The translations under genes were made by a program, and so were the position numbers. A stretch of 64,000 nucleotides of DNA from Viscum album (Eukaryota; Streptophyta; Magnoliopsida; Santalales; Viscaceae): NCBI GenBank assembly GCA_963277665.1, contig OY728158.1, positions 597,394,818-597,458,817 on the forward strand. Direction: 5' to 3'. Under the pieces are notes generated by a model, which was not told the origin of the DNA, searched no databases, and saw only the letters and a list, made by a program, of their open reading frames with translations. Positions 33,491 through 45,975 of the stretch are shown one piece after another (the stretch's first letter is position 1; each line of letters starts with the position of its first letter).

Positions 33491-36234
33491 TCAATCATGA
33501 CATTAACCACTAGGGCCTACCTATATGGAAATAAGATAAGTGTAAAAACCCTAATCCTACATCTGGTAGGGTCATATAGGCATATCACACATGTTGGTGG
33601 AATTATACTATTACACATGTATGCACACACAAATCTACAAGACTATATAATGATGATAAAGTAAAAAAAATGATACTAAAGAATTCATAACTTCTATTCC
33701 ACATAAATGTATGGAAATAAGTACCGGAAATGATAAAGGGGCCAAATAAAATTTGATCTAAAAAATACAAATGAGTCAAACCAAATTAGAAGGATATAGT
33801 TACTATAAAATTACTTTTCTGATAAACACTTTAGTATATCTAGCCTAATATAACCTACACTATTTCTCACCCCTCCCAAGACACCATTAAATGGACTATA
33901 TTTTATATAAGATGAAACATGTGGGGGTAAATCTATTACATGGGTGACTGTAACAATACCTAGTAGTACCCCAAAAAAATATGCATCAAGATTAGTCATC
34001 TCATATTAATATATGTCAATATATGAAGATTAATATCAATAAATAACACCCATATATTCTCATATCTAATATCAGGTCTCAAATGGTCTTAACCAATACA
34101 TCCAGTAACAATATACAAATAAATTGTTTAATAAAACTCACGTTTTGGGACTTTTCACTCCATGATCCATGTAATCACTAATGATTCCCATCCAAGAGGT
34201 CATGACCATTGGGCCCACATAATAAGTACTCACTAGATCTCTAAATATCATAATATCTAGGTATTGTATCCCACTAATGTCCAATAGGGGACACCACGAA
34301 CCCTACTGGATAATTTTAATGGACAAGGGATCAATACCCTATGCACGATTTTCATGATAATACCATTAAAATCACTAAGTATTGATGGAGGATTCATCCT
34401 TGATCTAATAGTTCAATACACAAAACTCTATTCATAGATGAACCCATATAGGGGGTCATAATCTAATTTTAGTGACATAATGTTGCATGGTACACTAATT
34501 AGAAGGGACAATGGTACAACACTCACTGAAACATAGTCTATACTAAGGATATTGTGGTCTCCATGATATCTTATAAGATGTAAAAAATGTGTACTAGGGG
34601 TTACATGATGTTTCTTGATAGTCCCCAGTCTAATCATGTATCCTCATCCCACAAGGAATGTAATCCTGTAAATTTATGTCTTTTCGTCTCATGGTATATG
34701 GTATGTATCTGGTTTTGTAACCTTGCCTATGCAATCTTCTCATTCCCATATACCCCAATTTTTTCTCATGTACTTTGGTCCATGCATGCATACAGTTTTA
34801 TTTCCCATGTACTGGGCCATGTCTGTGTACCGAGCCATGACCATTCACTCTACATGTGCCCTTGAGTCTTTCTATGTATCTGTTATTGTGCTTCTAGATT
34901 ACAGACCATTCAACCATCCACATGAGACATATCATGTGATATGTTTCACACATTGTTTTATTTTTAACTTCTGTGGAAACCCTAGTGTGGCATCAAAGGG
35001 TTACACATCACATATATCTCTTGATTACAAACCATGTACCACAAAATTTTCTAGATTCCATTATTCCTCCATTTGTAAAACCACACAACCATCACATCTG
35101 AATCTTCCATTGGTCTTTCCTTCTAATTGAGAATCTATTACAACTAATATTTTCCATCTCCATAGACCTGATTTCTTCCATAAAAATTAGTTGAGAAACC
35201 ATCCATCACCTATCACCATTTTCTCATGTCCAACATAGATGAATAGTATCCACAAATCCATGTTGATCCACCATCAATCATCCTCGATCATCATCACACC
35301 ATGAGATCATCCCGAGTCATGAACCACTCCCAAAGTATTGATCTTTGGCACTGATGAATAGTCGTGTAATGATAGAATACTAGTTACTCACCAAACCATG
35401 GGCTAAAGAAATATCATGTGATTAATGTCTAATGAAATGATAGGGAATATGCGAAACACTATGAGAAACTAACCTATACCTTGTCTGGGTTGGCCTCGAT
35501 CCATTACTATTAAAATAAAAAGTGAATTTTCCAAATAATAATAAATCTGCTGTAAAATAAATCAACCATGGATTCATGAATCAATCCTTTATAGTGAAAT
35601 TGATTTTATTTTTATGTGAGATAAAGGAAGGATATAGATCCATATAAATCAATTATCATACATATATTTTGGATCAATTTTTTATTAAGAATGATCTTAT
35701 GTCATAGTTTTTGGTTAGATCCAAGAACTTCATTAGTGTAGATGATCCCTACGGTATTGATAGAGTCCTATAACCTATTGTTGTGTTCTAATGATCTCAT
35801 TCATGATCACCTCCAAATTCATAGGGTTAAGTGGAAAACCTTTAATTCAATAATGAGTTTAAAATAGGATAGAGTTTGGTTGATGAATCATCAATAGAAA
35901 ATAAATTAATTTAAGTATATAATTATTTTATTATTATTTCCCCTTGAAATAAAATTTTAAAACAATTCTTGATGTCGAATATGTTTATGTAACACAAAGG
36001 GTAAAAATCATGTTCTGAACTCAATGGAGGCCTCATATTTCTGATCAAACATAATATATTTATTTATTTAAAAATTTCTCAAAGAATTTTTAAACATGGT
36101 ATTAGTATATATAATATTTTTAAAATTTTAATTTTGGGATCACTGGTTCTCAGAATAGTTTGTATTCCCAGAGCTTGGATCCAAAAATATTACTAGATAT
36201 ATTTCAAATCATTACTTGAAAAAAAGATGTTACA
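33491..36234 (-). repeat. Element C 5' LTR candidate
   Basis: The inner edge is set by the primer-binding site. The outer edge is proposed at 36234, where the minus strand reads TGTAACATCTTTTTTTC, a common gypsy LTR opening. U3-like CATGTAC/GCCATG repeats occur near 34770-34860. No partner LTR was found, so the length of 2.7 kb is tentative. The open frames 34587-34865 and 34723-35130 on the plus strand, and 33811-33999 and 34428-34637 on the minus strand, fall here and look like chance. Confidence 0.35.
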
Positions 36235-39200
36235 AAACCTCCTCATTATAACTACAAAATACTTTTATATAGTTTAATGGATATAAGAAATGAAAAATAT
36301 AGGTTAATTAATTTTTTCATGGATGTGTAGATCATTATATATATAATAGGGATATGGATGATATTAAAATAATAATTTAATTAATAATCATTAAAATAAT
36401 CACATTTTAAAATTAAATAATTTAATTAATGAAATACTAGATAAATATTGGTCAGTCAAGGATCACGATTAGTTGGCACACAATAAACATGCATGAAAAA
36501 AAATCATTTAATTCTACTCGAAAGTATTTATTTTGTATTAAAATGAATTAATTTAATTTTAATTCCTAATTTACATCATATGTGTGTTTCAAAATAATTT
36601 AATTAAAATATCATGATTTTGAGAATAGTATCTATTTAAAAAAAATTGGGCATCCTATGTATATGGAACCCCCTAGAAGGGTTCTAGGTGCAATGCACTA
36701 ATATATACTATTCATCTACAGGGTAATGTTGACATTGATATAAATATATAAATATATATTGATATTTATGTAGTTGAATAACTGTAAGGGTTTTAAATTT
36801 TTTTAATACCGTGGAAGAATCGCCACATAATTCACCTATAAGGAACAATTCACCCAGACGAACAGTAACTGTTGGTTATGATTCAAAAAATAATATATAT
36901 ATATATATATATATATTAATTTAAATTATTTTTCAAGAATAAAATAAAATTTAAAATCATTATGTTACCATATATTGGAAATATGTCCTCGTATTGATTC
37001 ATCATCAATAGTGTAAGAATAGTATCGATGCCCTATACTCAAATTCAATATGTTCTATTTTCAATTTAACATAATTTGTCATATGATAAATCTAATATAA
37101 CATTTTGGTACCTTGAATGTGATTGAATCTTGTAAATCAGTAAAATTACAATTCCATTTCAAACTTATTGACATCAAAGTTTTATCTCTGACAAAAAGAA
37201 ACTAGTTCGCTACCGAAGGATCACTTTTGAATTAAATCAATAATGAAAAATAAAATTCAAAAAAATACCTCATTTTATTTCCATCCAATGTGTGTCATCT
37301 CACTACTAGTGATAATCACACAATAAAACTAAAGCTAGAACCTTCTAGATCATCCCCACATTCCCTAAAATATTTCTCAATCATTAATCCTTTATTTCAG
37401 TGTGCTATAATAAAGAGGTGAAGGATTTGGAATTCAAGTTGAATGCATAACACTATATCTTTGATCCGAGAGGTTATTCAGGGATCGAGGTTTTCTAAAC
37501 ACATTATTCGCTCTCTATAGCCTAACAGATAAGGGATATAACAAAAAAAATCAAAAATAATAATAGTCCCTAGAATTTGGGATTTGTTTTCTTTTATAGG
37601 CAGTGTGGAATTTAAGAAAATATTAATTAATACCTTTAAAATTCTACCCGTATAAAATAACCCAAAATATCAGTTATAACTACCCAAATATGTCACAATG
37701 ATCATAATTATTTCAAATTTTACATGTAAGATTAAAAATATTTTTCATGCTAAATATTATTGTCATTAATTTAACTCATCTGTCCCAATAATATTTAAAT
37801 AACTATGAATAAAAACATTTGTTTTTCAAATATTTTTTCTCTTATGAAGTTAAATCTAGTGATTACACAAAGAAAATAAATTTAAATCCAATTATTCTAA
37901 ACATTATTAATTGTGAATTTATTTATCTTTAAAAAATTTTCAAAAACAAAAATATCCCCATCCACATAGTAGAGTACATAATGTTCTAAACTCTCATTAA
38001 TTAAAATTGACCAACAATCTAAAAATGATTTCTGTGTGACCATGTACAACCTATTTTAAATATGATTTAGTTATAATCATTGTAAAATAGTGGTATATAG
38101 AAAAAAATAATGGCCCCTTAGAATATGTAGTTTAGTTAGAGTAATGAAAACCACATATGAACATGCAATATGTAATAAAATCTCTTTAACACATGATATC
38201 AGATAATATAGGATTAACACTTTATGTCTTAATCATTTCATGATTTATTATTCAATGACTTTTCAGGATATAATTAATTTCTTCTACCATTATCATTATT
38301 TAATAAAGTTACTATTATCCTATTCAACTAGGCCTAAGACAACACAAACCATCAAATGTAAAAAAAATGTATCTTAATCATTCAATCAATTCCATAAAAC
38401 TAATAAAAGACACAATGAAAGCTACCTCTCCCCTCTCCATGGAATAAACAACATTATTTTAATACTGAATCAACCTATAAGATAAAATATAACCCATTGA
38501 TAATTATCGCAATTTTAGTGCCCAATACATGTGTTTGTAGAGAAGAACAATAAATGAAATTTGAAACAAGTGGTGTTCTTATTTTTTGCTTAGTCCTTGT
38601 AATCTTCTAAACATTATAAAAATTAGAGTGAACTTCATGTGAATAATTTTCAATGATTAGGATCCCCTAAAACCTGATATTCCACTCATTATAATTTATC
38701 TCGACTAAGAAATATGATTAAGATTATTTTCCGTGTATATTGAGGTTCTCATTATAGTTAGGAACTACTAAAACCTATTGATTCAAACAAAATATAAGGA
38801 AATTACAATTTAAATATTGGATGTGTAAATTCCAAAAATGTTATAGAAAGAATACATCCAGAAAAAATATCTACATACATAATTTGGTAATAAAAATATA
38901 TAGTTCAAGTTGGGTATTGGGAACCCACTTTAATAACAGATGGACAAACGTATTCCCTAAACAAGTTTTTGAAGCATCTTTATGAAAAAAAATAGATGGT
39001 GGGGAGGTTGAAAGACCCAAAACAATATAGATAGGTATTTATATTTAATTTTTTCTATTTATATACATTTTTTCTATATGAATATGGAATTAGAGTATTT
39101 TAAGATGATTTATAGGAAAAGTATTAGAGGAGATATAGAAAGAATTAGTTACCTATTAGCTTAACATTGGGTAAATGATGGGTCTCTACATACCCAAGTG

Positions 39201-41155
39201 TCCATATTTAATCCCTTGGGTACATTTTTGTTTAGTATCGAGTTACTGAATGATTCCCAAGTATAATTTCATTTAAATGGGAATTTTTATCACTTTAATC
39301 CAAAAATAAATCCTAGAATAAGTTGATGATCTAGGTTTTACATTCATATTACATTGTTAGAGTCTTTCATGAGTATTCTCACCCCTCCCTCACATCCCAT
39401 GGATATATTACAACAATCCTTAATGTAGAAGGTCTTGTTGGGTTATGAGAGCTCATCTCAACATGGTACAACATTATATTTTCTAATATCACATCATTTA
39501 AATTTTAATAATAAAAAATGTAAATCCTTATATTCCATATATAGGGTTTTTGATATATTTTAAATATCAAATATTACTTCTAGGGTAAACAATTTATAAG
39601 CTTTTCCTAGGAAAACAAAAAATAACACTATGGTTTTACTTCTTAATTTACTCTTACTAAATATAAAATTGTGCTGAATTAATCCCACTCCATCGATAGA
39701 TGGATAAGTTATTTTTTAGTTATATTCCTTCTCTTCACAATTTCCCAAAAATATTATATAATAATTTATTAGTCAATGTGACTCATCTTTTTTTACCGAC
39801 AAAAAGAGAGTTATCCTTGAAATATTTTGTGACTGAGTGACCTAATTAAAATAATGGTTTTAATGTTAATAATGATTTTCCAAAATGATTATTTATATTA
39901 AGAGTTTTTTTATTTTTATAATATTGGGATTTAGTTTTTATTATTTTAGGTTTAAGGTTTGAGTAATTGTTTTGCAATTTAGGTTTTTCTTAATATGCCT
40001 ATTACATTAATTGAAGTTTATGATAGGGTTAAATTCAGTTCATTAGATGGTGATAGTGATAAAAAAAATGATTAGTGGCATTCCATATAATATTTTCAAA
40101 TCTTATCAATGATGTTTTATATTTACATTATAATCCATATTAGATATGCATGTAATGTCTTGACTTTTTATTCTCTTTATCATATTCCCTAGGATAGGTT
40201 GTAAGATATACATGATAAGTTAGGCCTAATTATTTTTCATTTGGACGTGTATCTCAGACACTAAATCACTTTTCACAAATGTAATTATATGTTTGGGTGA
40301 ATATATATACATGTGAGAGATATTTATCAAATATATTCTTCTTCTCCCATAGATCATGGCATTTGATTATCATATCAGACTCTAATCCAAGATTTCTACT
40401 AGGTATGTATGTATATACCTTTCACTTTTGGGGATTTAATTTTTAATTATAAAAATATCCCAAGAATATTTTTTATTACATTATTTTTTTTTCCCATAAA
40501 ATAGATATATACTATATCTAGTATACACTCTATCTTAGGAAAACTTGTAAGGGATTATGTGGTCACCACCTACCAATTTTTCAAACCCACACCTTACACA
40601 TGCCCCTCTCGAGACACATGTCAACTATATTATGTATGATCCATGTAAGGATAAAGAAAAAAAACTATAATCACTAGTCACACACACATGTTTTATTGAT
40701 CATGGATGATCATTTTAGAGGATTTTTAAGCCTTAATAAACTAATGGAACCCAGGATGTCCTGGATCGCTTGTAAGAGAGAATGCACATATAGAGAATTA
40801 TTTTGGGTCTATAGGACATTTTTTTATTAAACCAATTTACATATTTATTATTTTTCATTACCACACATACCATTTATATATTTTTGATGTTTCTAAACTT
40901 TTTATTAATATAAATTGATATATATCTTATAAAATTAGATTTATGTCCCCTTATATTTCCCTCACATCCATTTATTAAAGGTACATGAACATAGGTCACA
41001 AAACAATTAAATAAAGAACCGTATTGACTTGTTCCTCCAAATTATATTTTTATTTCATTTTAAAATGATCGCACTTGGGGTAAATCGTTATTCCTCACAT
41101 AAGAAACAAGCCACTACAGCAAAAAACAACCAAGAGACTAATAGAAAATCATACC
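36235..41155. other. Unassigned AT-rich stretch with LTR-like scraps
   Basis: No coding region recognised. A TATAAAAG promoter-like tract lies on the minus strand at 37593-37600. At 39009 a GTGGGGAGGT tract precedes TGAAAGACCCAAAAC on the plus strand, which resembles a polypurine tract followed by an LTR start. Neither has a matching partner. The rest appears to be decayed repeat DNA. Confidence 0.3.
36893..36917. repeat. (TA)n microsatellite
   Basis: A run of about twelve uninterrupted TA units. Shorter runs occur near 28597 and 60670. Confidence 0.9.
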
Positions 41156-43438
41156 TCACTGGATTGTTTGCCCAGCTGGGTTAGCCTAGTACTTCCATGC
41201 TAAGTCTTTGATGTCGGTGTCTGGGTGTGAGGTGAAAAAACCCTCTAACTTGGTTGTAATAAAATACATAGACTCTTAGAAAGAGTCCATATCAACCGGA
41301 GAGACAAAATACAGGAACAAAATATCATGTTGAGATGTGTACCACACCATCTGTTCTTGTCTGAGATTCTCTGGATACCTCCCCTGCTCGAGTCTCTCCC
41401 ACTCCTCCACTATCATAGAATCATCCCCAAGTCTTGACCTACTGATCTCTTATTTTGTAGTCTTCCTAAACTTACTGAATGCTACTATCATATTTCCATT
41501 AAGAACAATGGGTCTCACTGTATCTCCCTTCTGATCACCCAAAGATGCATCCACCTCTGAGGGGAGGGAGTCTGAGAGAGCTTTTAAAGTAAAGGTTCCC
41601 TCACAACTTTGGCTCATGGCCCCCTGAGAAATTCCCTTCCTTCCCACTTCTCTACTCATCATTGGTTTAGGAAGGTAGGAATAGTCTTTCCTTTTCTTGG
41701 TCTTCTTATTTTCCAGTGCTGGAAATTCCCCATAATCTCAAGAGTCTTTTTTCCCTTTCTTCCTGCATGAGCGAAAAGAACCTTCAACAAGGTCATCTAC
41801 TTCCCAGTCATAATCTGTAGTATTAACTTAATCAATCTCACTTCCATTAATGAAAAAATTTCCAGGAGAATAAATCTTATCCATCACCTGACATGCTTCA
41901 ACACCTCCAACTTGATTCATCTTCTTTTTGGATCTCACTGCTGTCCAACACTTGTCTTCTTTGGAGTTAGGGAAAACATCTTCTAGAGGCACTGAGGTCC
42001 CCTCTACTTCTGGTTCCCAGTCAAAATCCAAAGTATTAACTGCATCAATCTCTCTTCCATTAATGAAAAACTTTCTAGCGGAATAAATCTTATCCATCAC
42101 CTGACATGCTTCAACACCTCCAACTTGATTCATCTTCTTTTTGGATCTCAATGTTGTCCAACCATTGTCTTCTTTGGAGTTAGGGACAACATCTTTTAGA
42201 GGCACTGAGGTCCCCTCTACTTATGGTTGAACATTAGGACATACTTTTTCTATTCCCATGTTTTCCTGTTTTTTGGGAGGGCGTAACACCTCCCCTTGGG
42301 AGTTTCTTAGCTCACCCCTAACTGTTGGCACCTCATCCATACATGTAGTCCTCGCTTGAGAGTTCATGTTCTTAGACTTCCCTTCTTTTCCACCCAGGTC
42401 TGTAACCTAACCAATAAAAAATCTTGACACACTATGTGACCCATGCCCATGCCGAGAAGCTATTCGAATCATTGTCCTGCTGATCACCACTCCACTATCT
42501 TGGAGGAAACTACTCACAAGAGGGTTGGGGTATCCCCATGAACCAAAACCGAACTCTGAATGAATATCATCTATGGGGAGAAGGGTGTTCGGTTGGGAAG
42601 CACCTGAGACATCCCCAACCTCACCGGCATGCCAAACTCGCTGCTCTTCCTCCATCTAGTATGTGGCCCGAGGATTACTGCAAACCGCTGTGCGACACAC
42701 AGAAGTATTGTTACCTTTTTGACAACAGCGTTCACATAAGGTAGGATGCGCTTCATAAATAACCTGTTGTTTGAAATGGTATTTCCCTGAATTACTAATC
42801 CAAACGAAATCAGGGAGACATTTGGATAGGTCAGCTTCCACACACAGGAGAGCATAAGTAGGATGCTATAGTGATGTTGAATGGATATCCGAGCACAAGA
42901 ATCTACCACAAGCATTCCCTACCAGGCATAAAATTGCAGAATTGAAAAAGGGGAGGGGTAAACCAGGAAAGCACACCCATACCGAAGTCGTAGGCAGATC
43001 CGGACCCATGTGATAGTCAATCGACCATCAAAGCAGAAGGAATCAAAATGAATCGAAATCTTGGTATTCGTGCGACCAAGCCCCCAGGGAGTCTTCCTCC
43101 TCTTGGAACATAAGTAGGAAACATTTCGAATCCAGAATACCGATCAAGACAAAGTTCTTTAGACCCCAAGCCGACCTGACATATAGGGAAAATTCACGAA
43201 AGGATGGACGTCTTTGCTCGAAGCGAGCAACTAGCGCCAAGCCAAGCCAAGCCAAGGTCAGAGAAAACTCCAATGAGGATATTTCCACCACTAGAAGACC
43301 CTCCCAGAAACCAAGAACCTTCGGGCTTATCTCGACGACCGGAATCTCTGAACATAGATTCTGAATAGGGAGGCGAAACTAAGAAGCAGTAGATCCCCCC
43401 TCCCTCGTCGGTGGGGGAGGGGCTATCGCGGCCAACAT
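41156..43438 (-). pseudogene. LINE ORF1-like gene (DUF4283 plus zinc knuckle), full-length frame with stops
   Basis: One minus-strand frame runs from ATG at 43438 (MLAAIAPPPPTREGG) to TGA at 41156, 761 codons including the stop, with about 12 in-frame stops but no frameshift. Residues about 70-200 match the DUF4283 fold of plant LINE ORF1 (RPSFREFSLYVRSAWGLKNF; VWVCFPGLPLPFFNSAILC; CVEADLSKCLPDFVWI). About residues 215-235 is a zf-CCHC_4-type knuckle, LCERCCQKGNNTSVC, with His replaced by Asn. A Lys/Ser-rich tail contains an in-frame 71-residue duplication (41790-42220). The protein would bind element RNA. No endonuclease or RT follows downstream, so ORF2 is lost, or the gene is a domesticated or mobilised ORF1 relative. 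Most stops fit CAA, CAG or CGA changed by C to T. Confidence 0.75.
41790..42220 (-). repeat. In-frame 213-bp tandem duplication inside the ORF1-like gene
   Basis: CATCACCTGACATGC occurs at 41882 and 42095, 213 bp (71 codons) apart. Each unit encodes VEGTSVPL, then D-V-PNSKED, RSKKKMNQVGGVEACQVMDK, and FFING. The two units are far more alike than other duplicates in the window, so this duplication is comparatively recent. Confidence 0.85.
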
Positions 43439-45775
43439 TGGTTGCCTAGGTCATCGTTGGGAGATCGCGTGTAGAGTAGCGTCTTCTCTTCTAAACTTAT
43501 TATTGACTTGTTAAATCATTTAAATGGGGAAAAATAAATGTCACATCGGTGTAAATTTACTAACAAGATTTATGCGAGACTCTAGTGACTGAAAGGTGTA
43601 TTTAAAATATTTTAATGTGGTGTCTTAGGTGTCATTCAGGTATTTGGTTCATGGAAGTTACAACTAGAGTCATGGGGTCTATCACTACATATAAAATTAT
43701 GTATACCACATGTAACATATAGTTAAATAAAATTACTAGGTCTTGTACTATTATATTGAAGAGTTACAAAGGGATGATACTCATCCCTAATATAGTATAA
43801 AAAATCACCAAAACTCAAAAAAATATTTATCTATATATTTTGGAAATGATAAAAAATAAAGAAACTATTTATGTACCTCACTCCATGATGATCCAACTAA
43901 TCCAAGGTTCAGAGGTGCTTGACCAATATCATAAAAGAGTAGCAAAACGAATACTCAATTATAGGGTATCTATGAGGTTTTGTAATCAAAACATTCCTAG
44001 GTTGGATCTCCATCTATTCCATGATAAGACAAAACCATCATTTTATATGATATAGAGACTGATTGTTAAATATTATACTTAGATTATAGATTTTCACAAT
44101 TTATCCCTTCCATGGAATGAAACCCCATAAAAAATCAAGATTCTATATATATATATCCTTACATGGACACTCTATTAATCCATCAATTAATTTTTTAATA
44201 TTTATGAGAAGAATATAGATGCTTAAAAATTCTCATTTTTTTATTACATGATATCCAAAAAATTAATGTGACTTATAAATATGATAATATTCTTGTACAA
44301 TGTGTTTTGGTTTAACATGATAATTACCCTAACAATAGTACAACATGGTGATTTTCACCATATCATGTGGTATTTCAATACAGACCTCGAAATTGTTTAA
44401 ACCACCATGAATTGAGAGTTATTTTACTAAAAATATCTATCAATATCACACATGCACTATAGTATCATTGACATAACAAACTTTCAACTTATGTTACATC
44501 ATATATGGAACCTTTTGAAACCATATCCCACAATACGTTATCATTTAATAAAAAATGCATTTGTTGTGTCTCTTCATGTTTCATAAACATAATATATATT
44601 CACACCAAAAGAAAGTTTACTCCAACTATTCTTTTTATAATTGAATACAATTATCAGTTTTTGTATAGGAAAATGTAAGAAAATAGATGTCTCTTGCAAA
44701 GAATAAATGATAATCAAGATATAAAAGGGTTTTGTTTGACATTTATTTTACACATGTATCTCCATACATATTTCCACCGACTATATCATATACTTGTATA
44801 AATAAAATAAATAATTCCTTTCTCCAATACATCAAGTGAATATGGTAAATAAATTATGTTAATCCCATATATTGTTGATTCATAAAATATAAACTAACCA
44901 GTTCAGATTATATATCAAATTTAATTAAACTAATAGGCTGAATAAATTACATAATCATCATCCTGATAGATAAAAAAATCACATGCACCTTATAAAGGTA
45001 TTTACACACTTTTACTCAATTAATATAGTGAACCAAGGATAATATACATTGAAATTACATATTTTCTGAGAACATTAAATATATCTCCAAAATTAACATT
45101 CATAAAACCACAATCATTGGGTGTAATTGGATACTAGATACATAAAAAACTTATTTAAGTAAAAAATTCATCATCTTAAACATGTTTCTTTACAAAATGT
45201 ACCCTTTTAATCTTTTAATACTTAGTAACTTTATTTACAACCTATGGGGAAATTAAACGGTAAATGGGGTGAAATTAGTCACTCATAAAGTGAAAACATG
45301 GGATATTTCAATCACTGGGCATATATTAGAATATCCTGAGCATAAGGGTATGATAAAATGTTATTATCAATATAAAACCATACCCAATAATTCATAGATC
45401 ATAATAATTGTTTATGATATAAATCATTTGTATGAAAGGAGATTGGGTAATTATCAATAAAATAAATCAAGATCCATGAGAATATATCATAAGAATATTA
45501 AAATTTTATATGATCATGGAACTATAATAGTAATATAAACTATTTAATATGTCAAGGTTAACTATTGAGATCATCTAATTATACAAGATTAGAAACCACC
45601 CCATGTTTCCCATATCATAGTAGATCATGCATTTGTACTTATTTCTTAAAATGAATCAAGCACATTAACACATTTTCCAAAATTATCAAACGAGATATAA
45701 TGATTTGAGAAATTAATTTGTGGTATATATAATTCCATCCTCACCTCTCACATCATGAAACCCAGTGATATGTGT
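43439..45775. other. Unassigned AT-rich stretch
   Basis: No gene recognised. The open frame 43840-44055 has no family features. The stretch may include the 3' part of copia element D on the minus strand, but no RNase H motif could be read. Confidence 0.3.
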
Positions 45776-45975
45776 GCAATATGATCATAAAACCTTCATT
45801 ATCTCATCATAGCATAACATGTGAATAATAAATGGGTTTTATAAAGATATCATCAACATAATAATAAACCACACTGAAAATTAATAAAAATGATATCATT
45901 AGATAATATCCATAGTAAATCCTAATAATCCATAAATGTTGTTTTCATAGATATAAAACTCATTTATTATATCAC
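45776..45975 (-). pseudogene. Element D: Ty1/copia reverse transcriptase scrap
   Basis: The minus strand (plus 45841-45873) reads VVYYYVDDIFI, matching the copia RT catalytic block (L/V)VxxYVDD(I/M)(I/F)I, with both catalytic aspartates kept. Just upstream, NYLSDIINEFYIYENNIYG fits the W(Y/F)xxLxxxLxxxGF segment loosely, before a stop. The extent of the parent element, whose integrase should lie to the right and RNase H to the left, could not be traced. Confidence 0.45.

Larger units (their letters stand above)
30240..36234 (-). mobile_element. Element C: Ty3/gypsy retrotransposon, minus strand, truncated
   Basis: In minus-strand order: a putative 5' LTR (36234 to 33491), primer-binding site (33478-33489), gag (about 32780-32380), aspartic protease (about 31745), RT (about 31330-30880) and the end of RNase H (about 30409-30360). 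Integrase was not recognised. The domain order protease, RT, RNase H following gag is that of Ty3/gypsy. Each domain has stops and frameshifts, so this is an old copy. Confidence 0.7.

Noticed and set aside
34587..35130. Two overlapping plus-strand open frames of 92 and 135 codons
   Set aside because: They lie in the putative LTR of element C, have no recognisable domain, overlap each other in different frames and show no duplicated or conserved pattern.
42571..42915. Minus-strand frame of 114 codons overlapping the ORF1-like gene
   Set aside because: It is in a different frame from the DUF4283 and zinc-knuckle matches; a shadow.
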